Part shown: positions 43,044-50,787 of the stretch, piece by piece
Layout of the letters: every line of letters starts with the position of its first letter
How positions within the stretch are numbered: position 1 is the first letter of the stretch
Source of the DNA: HGM04593 sp045589695
Lineage (GTDB): Bacteria; Bacteroidota; Bacteroidia; Bacteroidales; Bacteroidaceae
Length of the DNA: 64,000 nucleotides
Assembly (NCBI GenBank): GCA_045589695.1
Contig: JAZNPP010000067.1
Coordinates: forward strand, 1-64,000
Direction: 5' to 3'
Notes under the pieces: model-generated
The model's input: the letters and a program-made list of their open reading frames with translations, nothing else
Database searches by the model: none
What the model was told of the DNA's origin: nothing
Made by a program: the position numbers and the translations under genes

Positions 43044-44456
43044 ATGGCAACGCCGCAGGATATAAGTTTCTTCAATTCTCAGGAATTTCAAGAGTTGCTG
43101 AAAAGATACGAGCAGGCAATACAGGAAAAGGAAACGCCCTATTTCGAGATAGACGACCTTTCCGACATATTGTCATACTACATATACGCAATGAAATTCA
43201 AAGAAGCGGAAAGAGTCGTTACAATAGCGGAACGGCTCTTCCGCAACTCTGCGGAATACATAAAGATGACGGCCCGCTTCATGCTTTGTACGGGAAAACC
43301 CGAACAGACTCTCCGATACCTGTCCGAGTTCGAATACCTTAACGACAACGAAATAAGAAGACTGCAAGCCGAGGCCTTTCTGCTTCTAAAAGATTTCGAC
43401 AGCGCAAAGAGGCACGCCCTCGATATACTCAGGAGCAGCGAAAATGACCCCGAGAGCATGCACGACGCATTGAGCATTATAATTGAGTGCGGATATGTCA
43501 ATGAAGCGTTAGCTTTTTGCGAGAACATTCTAAAGAACAGACCTGCAGAGAAAGCCTTGCTTGACATCAAGGCCGAATGCCTTACCGACCTTCAACGAAG
43601 CGACGAAGCCATAGAGACATACAACGCCTTGCTTGACGAAGAGCCGTACAACACGAACTATTGGGAAAGGCTCGGGCATCTCTACTACATTATCGGCAGA
43701 AACGCCAAGTCGCTTGAATGCTACGAATACCATAACACCATACAAGAGGGGCTTGATTATGTCAAGATAATGGAAGGCTACTGCTATTTCCAGCTAAAGA
43801 ACTACAAGCTTGCAAGAGAATATTTTGAGTGGTGCCGACAGAATTCGCCCGAAGTTTCGATGCAGGCCCAGTTCTACACCGCATTGTCGTACTATTACGA
43901 GGGAGATACAGAGAAGGCGTTGGAGATATTGGAGAATTTCATCAACAAGGCCAACGAAAACAGCATTGAGATAACGCTAGCAAGAATTAACAAATCCATG
44001 ATTCTTGACGAGTGCGGGGAGAGTTCCCGTGCCGAAGAGGCTATCTCACTGGCGCTCCTCATGATACCCGGCAACCTGGAACAGCTGTTGCTGACAGGCA
44101 AACACCTTTACGAGCCGCGCGACAGCGAAAATGTCACGAACGCCGACCTTGATATATTTGAAAAAAGGGAATGGAAACTCAAGGACGAGCTGTTCTGCCT
44201 CGGCGAACATCTTGTAAGATACGGCCACCTGCTGCCGGCAAAGAAAGTTTTTGAATACCTTATACAAAACGGCAGCGAGGACTCCGACACGCATGCATAT
44301 CTCGCATACATAATATTCAGGACCGAGGGAAAAGAGAATATATCGAAGCATGTCGAGAAGGCGATATACGAAAAGTCGGACATCCTGTTCGAACTGTTCG
44401 ACGTGCCTTTCAGCAGCAATATTACAGTCAAAGATTTCATAGCCAAGATAAAATAG
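43044..44456 (+). CDS. Cytosolic tetratricopeptide-repeat protein
   Basis: This 470-residue protein has no signal peptide. It is built of helical hairpins with several TPR units, for example KEAERVVTIAERLFRNSAEY, SDEAIETYNALLDEEPYNTN, YWERLGHLYYIIGRNAKSLE and AQFYTALSYYYEGDTEKALE. It is a protein-protein interaction scaffold with no catalytic motif. It lies 16 bases behind glnS and ahead of a strong terminator, so the two form one unit. Its partner is unknown. Confidence 0.82.
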   Translation: MATPQDISFFNSQEFQELLKRYEQAIQEKETPYFEIDDLSDILSYYIYAMKFKEAERVVTIAERLFRNSAEYIKMTARFMLCTGKPEQTLRYLSEFEYLNDNEIRRLQAEAFLLLKDFDSAKRHALDILRSSENDPESMHDALSIIIECGYVNEALAFCENILKNRPAEKALLDIKAECLTDLQRSDEAIETYNALLDEEPYNTNYWERLGHLYYIIGRNAKSLECYEYHNTIQEGLDYVKIMEGYCYFQLKNYKLAREYFEWCRQNSPEVSMQAQFYTALSYYYEGDTEKALEILENFINKANENSIEITLARINKSMILDECGESSRAEEAISLALLMIPGNLEQLLLTGKHLYEPRDSENVTNADLDIFEKREWKLKDELFCLGEHLVRYGHLLPAKKVFEYLIQNGSEDSDTHAYLAYIIFRTEGKENISKHVEKAIYEKSDILFELFDVPFSSNITVKDFIAKIK

Positions 44457-44486
44457 CGAAAGCCGCATTTTTGCGGCTTTCGTTTT
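44457..44486 (+). terminator. Rho-independent terminator after the glnS-TPR unit
   Basis: CGAAAGCCGCA (44457-44467) and TGCGGCTTTCG (44472-44482) form a perfect 11-bp stem with a TTTT loop, followed by TTTT. It begins directly after the stop codon. Confidence 0.9.
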
Positions 44487-44507
44487 CTTGCTTTGAGGTT
44501 TACATTC

Positions 44508-45566
44508 TCACTTGTCAATAATATCCTTAATTCTGTTTTCTTCGTTTATTTTGCTAACAAGCAGACTCCCGTCATTTTCCGCAATTACACAATCCTCCAT
44601 TCCCACCACAATGACCTTTTTCAAATTGCGGGTATCTACAATACAGTCGCGAGAATCGGCCATAAAGACATTGTCACCTATTACGACATTGTCGTTTACA
44701 TCCTTCGGAAGATTTTCATAAAGGGAGAACCAAGTGCCGAGGTCGCTCCAGCCGAATTCCGCCGGAAAGACAAACACCTCGTCAGCACGTTCCATAATTG
44801 CGTAATCGACAGATATGCTGCGGCATTCCGGGAATTTCTCGTTCACGGCCCGCTGCTCTTCCGGCGTGAAATAGTAAGGCATCAACGTTTCGAACACCGA
44901 AGCCATCGGCGACTGATAAACACGGAATGCATTCACTATAGTAGAGACATTCCAAATGAATATGCCGGAATTCCAATAGTAGTTATTCTTTGCGATATAA
45001 GCCTGAGCTACGTCCAAAGCCGGTTTTTCTTTAAAAGAGTCCACTCTGAAAATCTCTTTATTCGACAATGTCGCGCTACCGAGAACCGCCTCGATGTAAC
45101 CGAAGCCTGTTTCGGGACGTGTCGGCTTTATGCCGAGAGTTACTATCGCATCAGAATCATTTACAAAGCCGAGGGAAGAATCTATCACACGACGGAATTC
45201 ATTGACATCGGCTATAAAATGGTCACTTGGAGTTACTACCATATTTGCCTTCGGGTCTATCTTCTTGATTTTCCAAGCCGCATACGCAATACACGGCGCC
45301 GTGCTGCGGCGGCAAGGCTCCTTAAGAAGATGGTCATCGGGAATATCCGGCAGCTGTTCCTTTACCAACGGAGCATATTTTTCCGATGTCAATACCCAGA
45401 AATTCTCTTTAGGACATATCCCGACAAAGCGGTCATACGTCAGCTGAAGCAAAGATTTGCCGCAACCGAGCACGTCGATGAACTGCTTTGGCCTATCCTC
45501 GGAACTGACAGGCCAGAAACGGCTGCCGATTCCTCCCGCCATTATAACAACATGATTAGATGCCAT
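44508..45566 (-). CDS. manC: Mannose-1-phosphate guanylyltransferase
   Basis: This 352-residue enzyme makes GDP-mannose from mannose-1-phosphate and GTP for glycan synthesis. The nucleotidyltransferase signature is VVIMAGGIGSRFWPVSSEDR, followed by RPKQFIDVLG, VTPSDHFIADVNEF and FGYIEAVLG. It lacks the phosphomannose isomerase domain found in bifunctional forms, which fits the length. It is a single gene with a strong promoter, and it could supply the glycosyltransferases in this window. Confidence 0.94.
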   Translation of the reverse strand: MASNHVVIMAGGIGSRFWPVSSEDRPKQFIDVLGCGKSLLQLTYDRFVGICPKENFWVLTSEKYAPLVKEQLPDIPDDHLLKEPCRRSTAPCIAYAAWKIKKIDPKANMVVTPSDHFIADVNEFRRVIDSSLGFVNDSDAIVTLGIKPTRPETGFGYIEAVLGSATLSNKEIFRVDSFKEKPALDVAQAYIAKNNYYWNSGIFIWNVSTIVNAFRVYQSPMASVFETLMPYYFTPEEQRAVNEKFPECRSISVDYAIMERADEVFVFPAEFGWSDLGTWFSLYENLPKDVNDNVVIGDNVFMADSRDCIVDTRNLKKVIVVGMEDCVIAENDGSLLVSKINEENRIKDIIDK

Positions 45567-45588
45567 AGAATAAACTTATATACTCTCA

Positions 45589-45620
45589 CAAAAGTAATCA
45601 TTTTAAATTCTTTATGCAAA
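45589..45620 (-). promoter_or_regulatory. Promoter of manC
   Basis: On the minus strand TTTG (45620-45617) is followed after exactly 20 bases by TACTTTTG (45596-45589). Both boxes are perfect; the ATG lies 23 bases downstream. Confidence 0.83.
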
Positions 45621-45761
45621 TAACTTCAAAAGTTACGGCATCTACTGAACAAACTCAACAATTATATTATATATTATCTCAGTGATATACAAGATATTCG
45701 GCATATAAATAGGGCGTTCCGTATATAAAAATCATTTATTTAATAATATTTTTAAATATAA

Positions 45762-45792
45762 TTGCTTTTTAAATATGAGTTTCTTATTTTTG
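45762..45792 (+). promoter_or_regulatory. Promoter of the WecA/MraY-type transferase gene
   Basis: TTG (45762-45764) and TATTTTTG (45785-45792) are 20 bases apart. The remainder of the AT-rich divergent region between manC and this gene (45621-45761) holds no recognisable gene. Confidence 0.7.
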
Positions 45793-45844
45793 TGCTGGAG
45801 ATATAGTATTTTACAAGATTTAACTACTAAAACAAAGAACCATC

Positions 45845-47011
45845 ATGCCTGACATATATCAAGTACTTATCCCTGCATTGTTAGCATTTGCCGGTACGCT
45901 TTGGATACACCCGAAGGTACTTAAAATCGCTATAATGAAAAACCTCGTAGACAACCCGGACGCAAGAAAGCTGCAACGCAGGCCTGTTCCTGTAATGGGA
46001 GGCGTCGCTGTATATTTCGGCGTACTCATAGGAATGTGCAGTTCACAGACGATGTTCAACAGTCCGAACGCTTTCATGCTGATAGCCGGCATGCTAATCA
46101 TGCTTTACATCGGAACAATCGACGACATCATCAACCTGACTCCGACATTCCGTTTCTTCGTTGAAATTTTAGTCGTGGCATGGCTGATGTACATAAACAG
46201 AGCATCAATTGACTGTTTCTGGGGGCTATGGGGCACAGGCACCATATCACATTGGATATCTATACCGCTTACCGTATTCGCTTGCGTAGGCATAATAAAT
46301 GCCATAAACCTCATTGACGGCGTGAACGGTTTGTCTTCCGGCTTCTGTTTTATGGCATCGACTCTCTTTGCGGTCATGTTCTACTATTCCGGAAATATTG
46401 TCATGCTTACTATCGCCGTTTCGGCAGCCGGAGCCATCGTGCCGTTCTTCCTGCACAACGTGTTCGGTTACAAGACAAGGATGTTCATAGGTGATGGCGG
46501 TACGCTGTTCATTGGAACGATGATGTCCATGTTCGTTATAAGCACCCTAAAGGATGGTTCTTTAAGCGGGACGTTCGCTCAGGACGGGATGGGACTTATT
46601 CCGTTTACCCTTTCCGTACTGTCAATACCGGTTTTCGACACGCTCCGTGTAATGTCTTCACGCATAATGAAGGGCAAGTCACCTTTCAACCCGGACAAGA
46701 CGCACTTGCATCACATGTTCATAGAATTAGGATTCTCGCACGCAGGAACAACCGTGACAATACTATCTCTCAACTTCCTTGTTGTAGCGGCATGGTTTCT
46801 ATCATATAAATTAGGAGCATCCATTGATGCGCAACTATACATTGTGCTTGCATTGAGCGTAACGTTCACTATACTGTTATACAATTTCGCAAAGCGGCAG
46901 ATAGAAAAAGGCGGCAGAGTTTTAAGAATGCTCAGACACATTGCCAAAGCGGTAAGTTTTGAGAAAAAGGGATATTGGGAATATGTAGAAAAGTTGATTG
47001 ACAAGTTATAA
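45845..47011 (+). CDS. Undecaprenyl-phosphate sugar-1-phosphate transferase (MraY/WecA family)
   Basis: This 388-residue polytopic enzyme transfers a sugar-1-phosphate from a UDP-sugar to undecaprenyl phosphate, starting a surface polymer. About ten or eleven hydrophobic helices are visible. Family motifs are DNPDARKLQRRPVPVMGG, YIGTIDDIINLTPTFRF (catalytic Asp pair), NAINLIDGVNGLSSG and DKTHLHHMFIELG, the last being the H-x-H-H box of WecA/TagO-type members rather than MraY. UDP-GlcNAc is the likely donor. It has its own promoter and is convergent with the DUF5103 gene. Confidence 0.9.
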   Translation: MPDIYQVLIPALLAFAGTLWIHPKVLKIAIMKNLVDNPDARKLQRRPVPVMGGVAVYFGVLIGMCSSQTMFNSPNAFMLIAGMLIMLYIGTIDDIINLTPTFRFFVEILVVAWLMYINRASIDCFWGLWGTGTISHWISIPLTVFACVGIINAINLIDGVNGLSSGFCFMASTLFAVMFYYSGNIVMLTIAVSAAGAIVPFFLHNVFGYKTRMFIGDGGTLFIGTMMSMFVISTLKDGSLSGTFAQDGMGLIPFTLSVLSIPVFDTLRVMSSRIMKGKSPFNPDKTHLHHMFIELGFSHAGTTVTILSLNFLVVAAWFLSYKLGASIDAQLYIVLALSVTFTILLYNFAKRQIEKGGRVLRMLRHIAKAVSFEKKGYWEYVEKLIDKL

Positions 47012-47028
47012 AAAATACAGTCCGCACA

Positions 47029-48279
47029 TTATTCCTCGTCAATTCCCAAGGCTAGAAATCCTATCAGTCTATCATAGCGCGCCCCTAACTCCCTATGATA
47101 TATATATATAAGGTATTCATTGCCGGAGTTATAGAAATTTCCTTCTGTAGAGTCCAATGAAGCGGTTTCCTTTCCTTCGGGCACCCAAGCATACTGATAA
47201 TTATATACGCCAAGCTTAAGCAGTCGCGACGTGAAATAATAACCCTCTTCACTGTCATACATGAGCATGTTATCCTTGCCGAAGGCATTGCCTGCAAAAT
47301 CGCCGAGAAGATAGTAGTTTCCTCCTGCACGATAAGGCATGGCTATGGCAAAATGGACATTGACATAGTCGGCTTCTATCGGCGAGCCGTAACCCTCAAG
47401 GGTATTTATATAAAAACGGCCGTTTTCGTCTCTGTAACTGTTATACGAAGCCGCCGGCTTGTCAATATACAACAATGCGTGATACAGGCTATCGTGGTAT
47501 ATGACATCCTCGACGTTCATTCCAGGCGAGTTCGGGTCAGTAAGTTCAAAACGACGAAACTCGTTGCCCGCCTCAAATATCAGTTCAGTATTATGGACAT
47601 ACTCCGCCTCGTCGCCCCGTACGTATGTGGGTTTTATGCCGACGACAGCATTATCCTTGCGGCGATTTTGATATATAACAGGTATTATATCGCTTGCAGG
47701 AGAAAGCACATTGCATCCTTTGTAATTTACCACAATAGAGAGCTGTTGTTCCCCCTCGTTGTACGAAGTATCCGTATCGCCTGTAAGCATGGCGCTTATT
47801 CCGGCTTTCGGTTCAACTACGGCGAACTCGAATGTAGCCACAGGAACAGCCTCGGCAGCCTCATCGTCAATTATTTCTATCTTGTAATTCCCCGATACCT
47901 TAAGCGAAACATTTTCGTTGGGTATTGTAAACTCATAATGAGTATACTGCCGGGTAGTGTTTTTTGAATTCTCCCACGAATCGACAGGAAAATTATTGAA
48001 ACCATCGAGGTAATCGGTCTCAAGCAGTTCCGAAGGCTCTCCTGCCGCATTGCAGTGAATCACACGACAGACATAGCGGTGATACGTATGCGACATCTCG
48101 TCAAATGAGATACCAAGAACATCGTCACTCCCGAGTTCCATAACAGCAGGAGCAAGCCAGTCTCCGTTGAGCGTCATTTGAGGAGTACGCACCGACTGCG
48201 TGTGAGAAACGGCGAACTGCGCATTTGCCGTTACGACAGAGAACCATATAAAGATTGATATTACGAGCCTTGTCATCAT
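47029..48279 (-). CDS. Type IX secretion system plug protein (DUF5103)
   Basis: This 416-residue exported protein has a signal peptide (residues about 1-20). Conserved DUF5103 features are the opening around SVRTPQMTLNGDWLAPAVME, the middle YHRYVCRVIHCNA with NFPVDSWENSKNTTRQYTHY, and a beta-rich rest (IDKPAASYNSYRDENGRFYI, YYLLGDFAGNAFGKDNML). The family is reported as the periplasmic plug of the SprA/Sov translocon in type IX secretion. It is a single gene between convergent and divergent neighbours. It supports the presence of T9SS in this organism, which matches the sorting-like tails encoded elsewhere here. Confidence 0.88.
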   Translation of the reverse strand: MMTRLVISIFIWFSVVTANAQFAVSHTQSVRTPQMTLNGDWLAPAVMELGSDDVLGISFDEMSHTYHRYVCRVIHCNAAGEPSELLETDYLDGFNNFPVDSWENSKNTTRQYTHYEFTIPNENVSLKVSGNYKIEIIDDEAAEAVPVATFEFAVVEPKAGISAMLTGDTDTSYNEGEQQLSIVVNYKGCNVLSPASDIIPVIYQNRRKDNAVVGIKPTYVRGDEAEYVHNTELIFEAGNEFRRFELTDPNSPGMNVEDVIYHDSLYHALLYIDKPAASYNSYRDENGRFYINTLEGYGSPIEADYVNVHFAIAMPYRAGGNYYLLGDFAGNAFGKDNMLMYDSEEGYYFTSRLLKLGVYNYQYAWVPEGKETASLDSTEGNFYNSGNEYLIYIYHRELGARYDRLIGFLALGIDEE

Positions 48280-48295
48280 TACTGCGATTATTCAG

Positions 48296-48303
48296 CGAAG
48301 ATA
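48296..48303 (-). promoter_or_regulatory. -7 promoter element of the DUF5103 gene
   Basis: On the minus strand TATCTTCG sits in the same 18-base context (TTATCTTCGCTGAATAAT) as the fhs promoter, 16 bases before the DUF5103 ATG. No -33 box at standard spacing. Confidence 0.5.
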
Positions 48304-48411
48304 AGAATTAAAAAACAAATAACCGACATATTCGGCTTTAAACAGAAAATTTTAAAAGATGATTAGAGAACTTCATGAAAAATAACTATTTTTATGCCAA
48401 ACAGCATACCG

Positions 48412-49266
48412 ATGAAATTTACGATAAGGCTTATAATGCTTTTCGCGATTGTCTCTCATACATTGCACGTAAAGGCACAGGAGACGATATACAGCAAAGA
48501 GGACAGCATATTCATTGAAAACATTCTTGCCGAACACCCTCTAAGCAAATATACACGCAGAGGAGAGAGAGCGGTTGCCATAGCCAAAGAATTTATAGGC
48601 AGGAAATACGTACCCGGCACTCTTGACAGACATTGCGGAGAACCGCTCATCGTCAGCACTACAGAACTTGACTGCACCACTTTTGCGGAGCTTGTGACAG
48701 CAATGGCTATATGCAACGACAACGAAGCCTCATTTAAAGCCGTTTGCAGAAATATCGAGAGACTGCGTTACCGGAACGGCACACACTGCGGATACGAGAG
48801 CCGCCTGCACTACATCAGCTGGTGGATAGAAGACAGCGCGAAAAGAGGCATAATAGAAGAAGTGAGTTCCGATATACACACAGGCAAGCAAAGGCTTGAA
48901 TTAAACTACATGAGCCGCAACAGCGAGAAATACGCTATACTGAAGAATAACCCTGAGCTTGTCAATGACATAGCTGAATTTGAGAAGCCCTACAGAGGCA
49001 AGACCGTAAGCTACATACCAAAGGTGCTTACAGGAACAGGAAAAGCCAAAGAGGTCATAAAAGAAGGTGATATCATAGCCATTGTAACCGACATTAAAGG
49101 ACTTGACGTCACGCATATGGGTATAGCATGCACTGTAGAGGGAGAACTTCACATGATACACGCTTCAAGCGGCAAAAGGGCGGTTATACTTGCCCCTGTC
49201 CCCTTGCACGTTTACTTGGCGAAAAATAAGCGTCACATTGGAGTCAGAGTATTCAGGATACAGTAA
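48412..49266 (+). CDS. DUF1460 exported amidase-like protein (NlpC/P60-type fold)
   Basis: This 284-residue exported protein has a signal peptide (MKFTIRLIMLFAIVSHTLHV). The catalytic Cys is in STTELDCTTFAELVTAM and the His in GLDVTHMGIACTVEG, the papain-like pair of the DUF1460/N-acetylmuramoyl-L-alanine amidase-like family. Relatives cleave peptide bonds or amides in cell-wall fragments; the substrate here is unknown. I prefer ATG 48412, because the in-frame ATG 48394 overlaps a -7-like box (TATTTTTA, 48387-48394). A hairpin follows the stop. Confidence 0.85.
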   Translation: MKFTIRLIMLFAIVSHTLHVKAQETIYSKEDSIFIENILAEHPLSKYTRRGERAVAIAKEFIGRKYVPGTLDRHCGEPLIVSTTELDCTTFAELVTAMAICNDNEASFKAVCRNIERLRYRNGTHCGYESRLHYISWWIEDSAKRGIIEEVSSDIHTGKQRLELNYMSRNSEKYAILKNNPELVNDIAEFEKPYRGKTVSYIPKVLTGTGKAKEVIKEGDIIAIVTDIKGLDVTHMGIACTVEGELHMIHASSGKRAVILAPVPLHVYLAKNKRHIGVRVFRIQ

Positions 49267-49279
49267 CAACAAACAGAAA

Positions 49280-49298
49280 GTTCCCCTTGAAGGGGAAC
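49280..49298. terminator. Bidirectional hairpin between the DUF1460 gene and asnA
   Basis: GTTCCCCT (49280-49287) pairs with AGGGGAAC (49291-49298) around a TGA loop. It lies between two convergent stops and has no U-tract, but the stem is GC-rich. Confidence 0.65.
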
Positions 49299-49303
49299 CT
49301 CGA

Positions 49304-50341
49304 TTATATTATAGGAATATTCATAGCCTTACATTCTTTCTTCATCTCTTCGGGCCAGATACTTGACTGTATTTCTCCGATATGCGCCTTTTTCAAGAGA
49401 AGCATGCAAAGACGCGACTGACCGATACCTCCGCCGATACTCAGAGGAAGAGTATCTTCGAGCAGGCGGCGATGGAAGTATAGCGACTTGCGTTCCTCTT
49501 TTCCCGCCTTTTCCAACTGATAAAGAAGAGCCTTCTTATCGACGCGTATACCCATAGACGAAAGTTCCATTGCTTTGCCAAGTACATCGCTCCAGACCAT
49601 AAGGTCTCCGTTAAGCCCGTTGAAGCCGTCTTCGTTAGGTGTCGTATAATCGTCATAGTCTGGGGCACGATTGTCGTGAGGTTTTCCGTCGCCCAGCTCA
49701 TTGCCGATGCCGATAATGAACACGGCGCCGTACTTCTTGGTTATAGCCTCTTCACGCTCCTTCGGAGTCATGTCAGGATACAGCTGCCTCAGTTCCTCGC
49801 TATGGATGAACTCTATTTTTTCGGGCAGGGAGGGCTTCAATTGAGGATAACACTCGCTTAGCGTGAATTCGGTATGCAGTATTGCCGAATATATATCCCT
49901 TACAGTACTGCGCAGATATTCCGCAGTACGCTCACGGTCGCTAATAACCTTTTCCCAGTCCCACTGGTCTACATAGAGAGAGTGAAGGTTGTCAAGTTCC
50001 TCATGCGCACGTATAGCGTTCATGTCGGTATATATGCCGTATCCGTTGGCAATGTCATATTCGGCGAGCGTGACACGTTTCCATTTGGCCAAAGAGTGAA
50101 CGACTTCGGCAACAGCCCCGTTCATATCCTGGATAGGAAAACTTACTGCGTTCTCATAGCCGTTGAGGTCGTCGTTGAGACCTGTACCCTGAAGAACGAA
50201 GAGAGGCGCAGTCACACGGCGCAGCCTGAGAGTTGATGAAAGGTTAAGCTGAAATGTCTCCTTTATCTGTTTAATGGCAAGTTCCGTCTGCTTCAGATCG
50301 AGCAGCGGCTTGTATCCGTTCGGAAGTCTGTATAATTTCAT
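49304..50341 (-). CDS. asnA: Aspartate--ammonia ligase
   Basis: This 345-residue enzyme makes asparagine from aspartate, ammonia and ATP and is a class II synthetase-like fold. Family blocks are VTAPLFVLQGTGLNDDLNGY, AEVVHSLAKWKRVTLAEYD, LHSLYVDQWDWEKVI, IGIGNELGDGKPHDNRAPDY and GGGIGQSRLCMLLLKKAHIG. Length is typical. It is a single gene divergent from the tRNA-Arg/proS region. The upstream gap to 50550 contains a possible promoter at 50429-50436. Confidence 0.96.
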   Translation of the reverse strand: MKLYRLPNGYKPLLDLKQTELAIKQIKETFQLNLSSTLRLRRVTAPLFVLQGTGLNDDLNGYENAVSFPIQDMNGAVAEVVHSLAKWKRVTLAEYDIANGYGIYTDMNAIRAHEELDNLHSLYVDQWDWEKVISDRERTAEYLRSTVRDIYSAILHTEFTLSECYPQLKPSLPEKIEFIHSEELRQLYPDMTPKEREEAITKKYGAVFIIGIGNELGDGKPHDNRAPDYDDYTTPNEDGFNGLNGDLMVWSDVLGKAMELSSMGIRVDKKALLYQLEKAGKEERKSLYFHRRLLEDTLPLSIGGGIGQSRLCMLLLKKAHIGEIQSSIWPEEMKKECKAMNIPII

Positions 50342-50428
50342 ATTGACAATTTGTCTGTAGCGCAGGCTGTTCAGCGATAAAAATTACAAATTAGCCTGTT
50401 TGTTATATGTTTTTGATTCATTTTTTTG

Positions 50429-50436
50429 CAAAGTTA
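50429..50436 (-). promoter_or_regulatory. Possible -7 element of asnA
   Basis: On the minus strand TAACTTTG matches TAnnTTTG but sits 87 bases before the asnA start and lacks a good -33 box. The leader would be about 80 bases. Confidence 0.45.
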
Positions 50437-50532
50437 TCTGTTTTATGGCAATTTTTCCATATTTTGCTCAATAAAACGACAGCAAACAGCTTTTTTTTGG
50501 CAATTTATCAATGATAGCTTGCTGTTTTTTGC

Positions 50533-50540
50533 TATCTTCG
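50533..50540 (+). promoter_or_regulatory. -7 promoter element of the tRNA gene
   Basis: TATCTTCG lies 10 bases before the tRNA, at the expected position for transcription to begin at or just before the mature 5' end. No -33 TTTG at standard spacing. Confidence 0.5.
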
Positions 50541-50550
50541 CACCGCAAAC

Positions 50551-50624
50551 GGTTCCGTAGCTTAGCCGAATAGAGCGTCAGATTCCGGTTCTGAAGGTCG
50601 TGGGTTTGAATCCCACCGGAATCA
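50551..50624 (+). tRNA. tRNA-Arg(CCG)
   Basis: The 74-base gene folds as a cloverleaf. The acceptor stem GGTTCCG pairs with CGGAATC (one G-U) and the discriminator is A50624. The D arm is GCTT/GAGC, the anticodon stem TCAGA/TCTGA with loop TTCCGGT, and the T arm GTGGG-TTTGAAT-CCCAC. The anticodon is CCG, reading the Arg codon CGG. The 3' CCA is not encoded. Confidence 0.95.
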
Positions 50625-50625
50625 C

Positions 50626-50672
50626 AATGAAAGATGCCGACTGAAAAATACTTTCAGTCGGCATCTTTCATT
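50626..50672 (+). terminator. 21-bp perfect hairpin directly after tRNA-Arg
   Basis: Bases 50626-50646 and 50652-50672 are perfect inverted repeats with a 5-base loop. It starts one base after the discriminator, so the transcript would consist almost only of tRNA plus hairpin. The tail is TTTC rather than a long U-tract. Confidence 0.8.
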
Positions 50673-50743
50673 TCATAGAACGCCATGGCCGATTATTTTC
50701 GCAAGAAATTCAGGCACAGCCCTGCTATATGAATATTTTTTAC

Positions 50744-50751
50744 TATTTTTG
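50744..50751 (+). promoter_or_regulatory. -7 promoter element of proS
   Basis: TATTTTTG matches TAnnTTTG and lies 36 bases before the ATG at 50788. The open frame that extends to 50749 would overlap this box, supporting the shorter start. No clear -33 box. Confidence 0.55.
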
Positions 50752-50787
50752 CATGAATTAATCGAACAATCAATAACAGAAACATAT

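Noticed and set aside
44493..45623. A 376-codon open frame opposite manC
   Set aside because: Same reasoning: a Tyr/Arg/His-rich shadow of a clear gene, with no promoter or family signature.
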